Below are positions 61,063-62,386 of a stretch of 62,386 nt of DNA, one piece after another. Under the pieces are notes generated by a model. That model was not told where the DNA came from. It ran no database searches and saw nothing but the letters and a program-made list of their open reading frames with translations. The translations under genes and the position numbers were made by a program. Position 1 is the stretch's first letter; each line of letters begins with the position of its first letter. Source of the stretch: Novosphingobium sp. (GTDB taxonomy: Bacteria > Pseudomonadota > Alphaproteobacteria > Sphingomonadales > Sphingomonadaceae); NCBI RefSeq assembly GCF_030696665.1, contig NZ_JAUYRV010000007.1, forward strand, positions 1 to 62,386, given 5' to 3'.

Positions 61063-62148
61063 ATGCGCATTCTGCACACAAGTGACTGGCATCTAGGTCG
61101 CCAATTCCACGGGGTGGCGCTGGAGGAAGACCACGATCACGCCCTCGTCCAGATCCTCTCGATAATCGATGATCAGCAGCCGGACATTCTCATTGTCGCG
61201 GGCGATATATTCGACAGGGCTAATCCGCCCCAGAGCGCTCTAAAGCGGCTTTCAGAATTCCTGACGACCGTAAGGGCGACATCATCCGCAGCCATCGTGT
61301 TGATCGCTGGCAATCATGATTCGGCCGCACAGATAGGGGCGTTGGGCGTTCTTGCGACAGATGGTAAAGCCATAGTGCGCGGTCCCTTGGACGAAAATGA
61401 AAGGCCGCTGATCGTTTCCGATGCACATGGGCCTGTGGCGATTTCCGCGTTGCCCTTTGCGTTCGAATATGCGGCGCGACTGTGTTTCGACGATGAGGAA
61501 ATTGCCTGTCCCGCAGATGTCATTCGCGCTCAGCTCGCCAGTGCGCGCAAGCACGTTGCCGACGGAATGCGTTGGATCGTCGTTGCCCATGCATTCGTAG
61601 ATGGTGCTGCGACGAGCGAAAGCGAGCGTCCGCTCGTGCGGATGGTCGGCGGGATCGAAACGGTAGCCGCGGCAGCGTTCGATGGGGCGCACTATGTTGC
61701 GCTAGGGCACCTGCACCGGCCGCAATCGGTGGGTCTCAAACATGTTCGCTATTCCGGAGCGCCGTTGGCCTTTGGCTTCGACGAGGAAGGCCAGGAGAAG
61801 TCCGTCAGCCTGATCGAACTCGCGCACGACGGGACCGTCGAGGTAACCGAATTCCCCATCAAGCCGCTGCGACAGGTGCGAACCATCCGCGGAAAGCTTT
61901 CGGAACTGTTGGCTGCTACCGAGGTGTCCAACGACCTTGTGCGCGTGGTCCTAACTGACGAAGCACCGCAAATCGAGCCGATGAAAAGGATCAGGGCACT
62001 CTACCCGAATGCAGTCCAGCTTGCCTATGAACGGAATGAGCGCCCGCTCGCGCAGCGCCTGGAGGAACGACGAGCGGCGATTGACGATCCGCATGCGCTC
62101 TCCTCGACGTTTCTTGAAATCGTGAGGGGCGTGTCAACGCCGGTATAA
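61063..62148 (+). CDS. sbcD: Exonuclease subunit SbcD (Mre11-type), possibly 3'-altered
   Basis: 361 residues. The phosphoesterase motifs are complete: SDWHLGR (D8, H10), GDIFDR (D48), GNHDS (N84, H85), VVAHAF and YVALGHLHRPQ. With SbcC it cleaves hairpins and DNA ends using two metal ions. SbcC, the ATPase partner, normally follows; here IS21 DNA begins at once. The last residues (GVSTPV) and stop may come from the insertion, since E. coli SbcD has 400 residues. Divergent from the WYL gene. Confidence 0.9.
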   Translation: MRILHTSDWHLGRQFHGVALEEDHDHALVQILSIIDDQQPDILIVAGDIFDRANPPQSALKRLSEFLTTVRATSSAAIVLIAGNHDSAAQIGALGVLATDGKAIVRGPLDENERPLIVSDAHGPVAISALPFAFEYAARLCFDDEEIACPADVIRAQLASARKHVADGMRWIVVAHAFVDGAATSESERPLVRMVGGIETVAAAAFDGAHYVALGHLHRPQSVGLKHVRYSGAPLAFGFDEEGQEKSVSLIELAHDGTVEVTEFPIKPLRQVRTIRGKLSELLAATEVSNDLVRVVLTDEAPQIEPMKRIRALYPNAVQLAYERNERPLAQRLEERRAAIDDPHALSSTFLEIVRGVSTPV

Positions 62149-62288
62149 AATGGGGCCAGCCACCGGTTTAAAAGTGGGCCAGTCAATTCAAACAAAAAGC
62201 CTCAGTTTGAGGCTGGGTTTAATCGGCGTCGGGGAAGCGGCTGTTGCGTAGCGGAAGCCGATTTCCCGACGCCGATTGCCGTTTCTGA
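62149..62288 (-). mobile_element. Terminal region of an IS21-family element
   Basis: Non-coding end of the insertion sequence between sbcD and istB. It has two direct repeats of the TGGGGCCAG / GTGGGCCAG type near its edge, as in IS21 ends. Toward istB there is a perfect 13-bp inverted repeat (62221-62233 with 62265-62277, AATCGGCGTCGGG). The exact IS edge may lie a few bases inside sbcD. Confidence 0.7.
62194..62214 (-). terminator. Terminator of the istB gene
   Basis: On the minus strand, AGCCTCA-AAC-TGAGGCT is a 7-bp stem followed by TTTTTG. It lies 75 bases past the istB stop and inside the IS end. Confidence 0.7.
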
Positions 62289-62386
62289 TCAGGTCATCTT
62301 GCTGCTCTCCTTTTCCTTTTGTCGCTTACGGCTGCTAGCAAGACGGAAGCTGTCACCATTCATCTCGAGGATGTGGACATGGTGGG
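62289..62386 (-). CDS. istB: IS21-family ATPase IstB, C-terminal part only
   Basis: The last 32 residues are seen before the stop at 62289: HHVHILEMNGDSFRLASSRK then a basic tail. This is the typical ending of IstB-like transposition helpers, which load the IstA transposase. The rest, and istA, lie beyond the window edge. Confidence 0.8.
   Translation of the reverse strand, partial: HHVHILEMNGDSFRLASSRKRQKEKESSKMT

Noticed and set aside
1..62386. CRISPR array
   Set aside because: No regularly spaced direct repeats of CRISPR length and no cas genes were seen.

Overview
The window is GC-rich alphaproteobacterial DNA and most resembles a sphingomonad of the Novosphingobium type. The reasons are an infA-maf-rng-yacG cluster, a Caulobacter-style cpa/tad pilus locus, many TonB-receptor and acyl-CoA genes with strong third-position GC, a GTTC-N7-GTTC site of the alphaproteobacterial LexA type, and dispersed GC-rich palindromes. 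The genus is inferred from gene order and protein character; no database was searched.

Layout. 1-5.7 kb: an orphan ORF, a long stretch with a decayed gene, a probable periplasmic FAD amine oxidase with its own cytochrome c, and an orphan chemoreceptor. 6-18.7 kb: housekeeping and envelope genes (purA, an L,D-transpeptidase, a winged-helix regulator behind a LexA-like box, a SCO-like protein, a peptidase-like protein, two tandem DUF4139 proteins, a KefB-type antiporter, tRNA-Val, an extensin-family lipoprotein, a degenerate FixJ-like regulator). 18.9-23.0 kb: the four-gene Anbu operon (ATP-grasp, alpha-E, transglutaminase, proteasome-like Anbu). 23-26.5 kb: an orphan low-GC gene between repeats, a YegP-like protein, a FAD oxidoreductase and a hydrolase. 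26.6-33.8 kb: a Tad/Flp pilus export locus (cpaABCDE, tadBC) with no cpaF and no pilin gene. 33.9-39.2 kb: fumarylacetoacetase-MarR and a thiolase/SDR/enoyl-CoA hydratase/TetR operon with a probable operator. 39.2-49.4 kb: thiL, hppA, an acetyltransferase/JmjC-like pair, tesB, two secreted proteins, uvrC and a PilZ protein. 49.5-55.0 kb: a second repeat-flanked orphan gene, a large TonB receptor, and infA-maf-rng-yacG.

At 55.2 kb the character changes. A tRNA-Phe gene is followed at once by a P4-type tyrosine integrase, which marks the left end of an integrated element that runs off the window. Its cargo looks like a defence island: a nucleotidyltransferase-HEPN fusion with a tiny coupled ORF and an orphan partner; a WYL regulator of the CapW/BrxR type driving a CoiA-like nuclease; and a divergent sbcD whose promoter carries a palindrome that could be the WYL operator. 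An IS21-family element ends right after sbcD, so the expected sbcC is displaced, lost or beyond the edge.

The best candidates for something undescribed are the WYL/CoiA-like nuclease/SbcD module, the NTase-HEPN module, and the pair of orphan genes that lie between the same two dispersed repeats (23.3-24.1 kb and 49.5-50.1 kb). All identities rest on reading motifs by eye.
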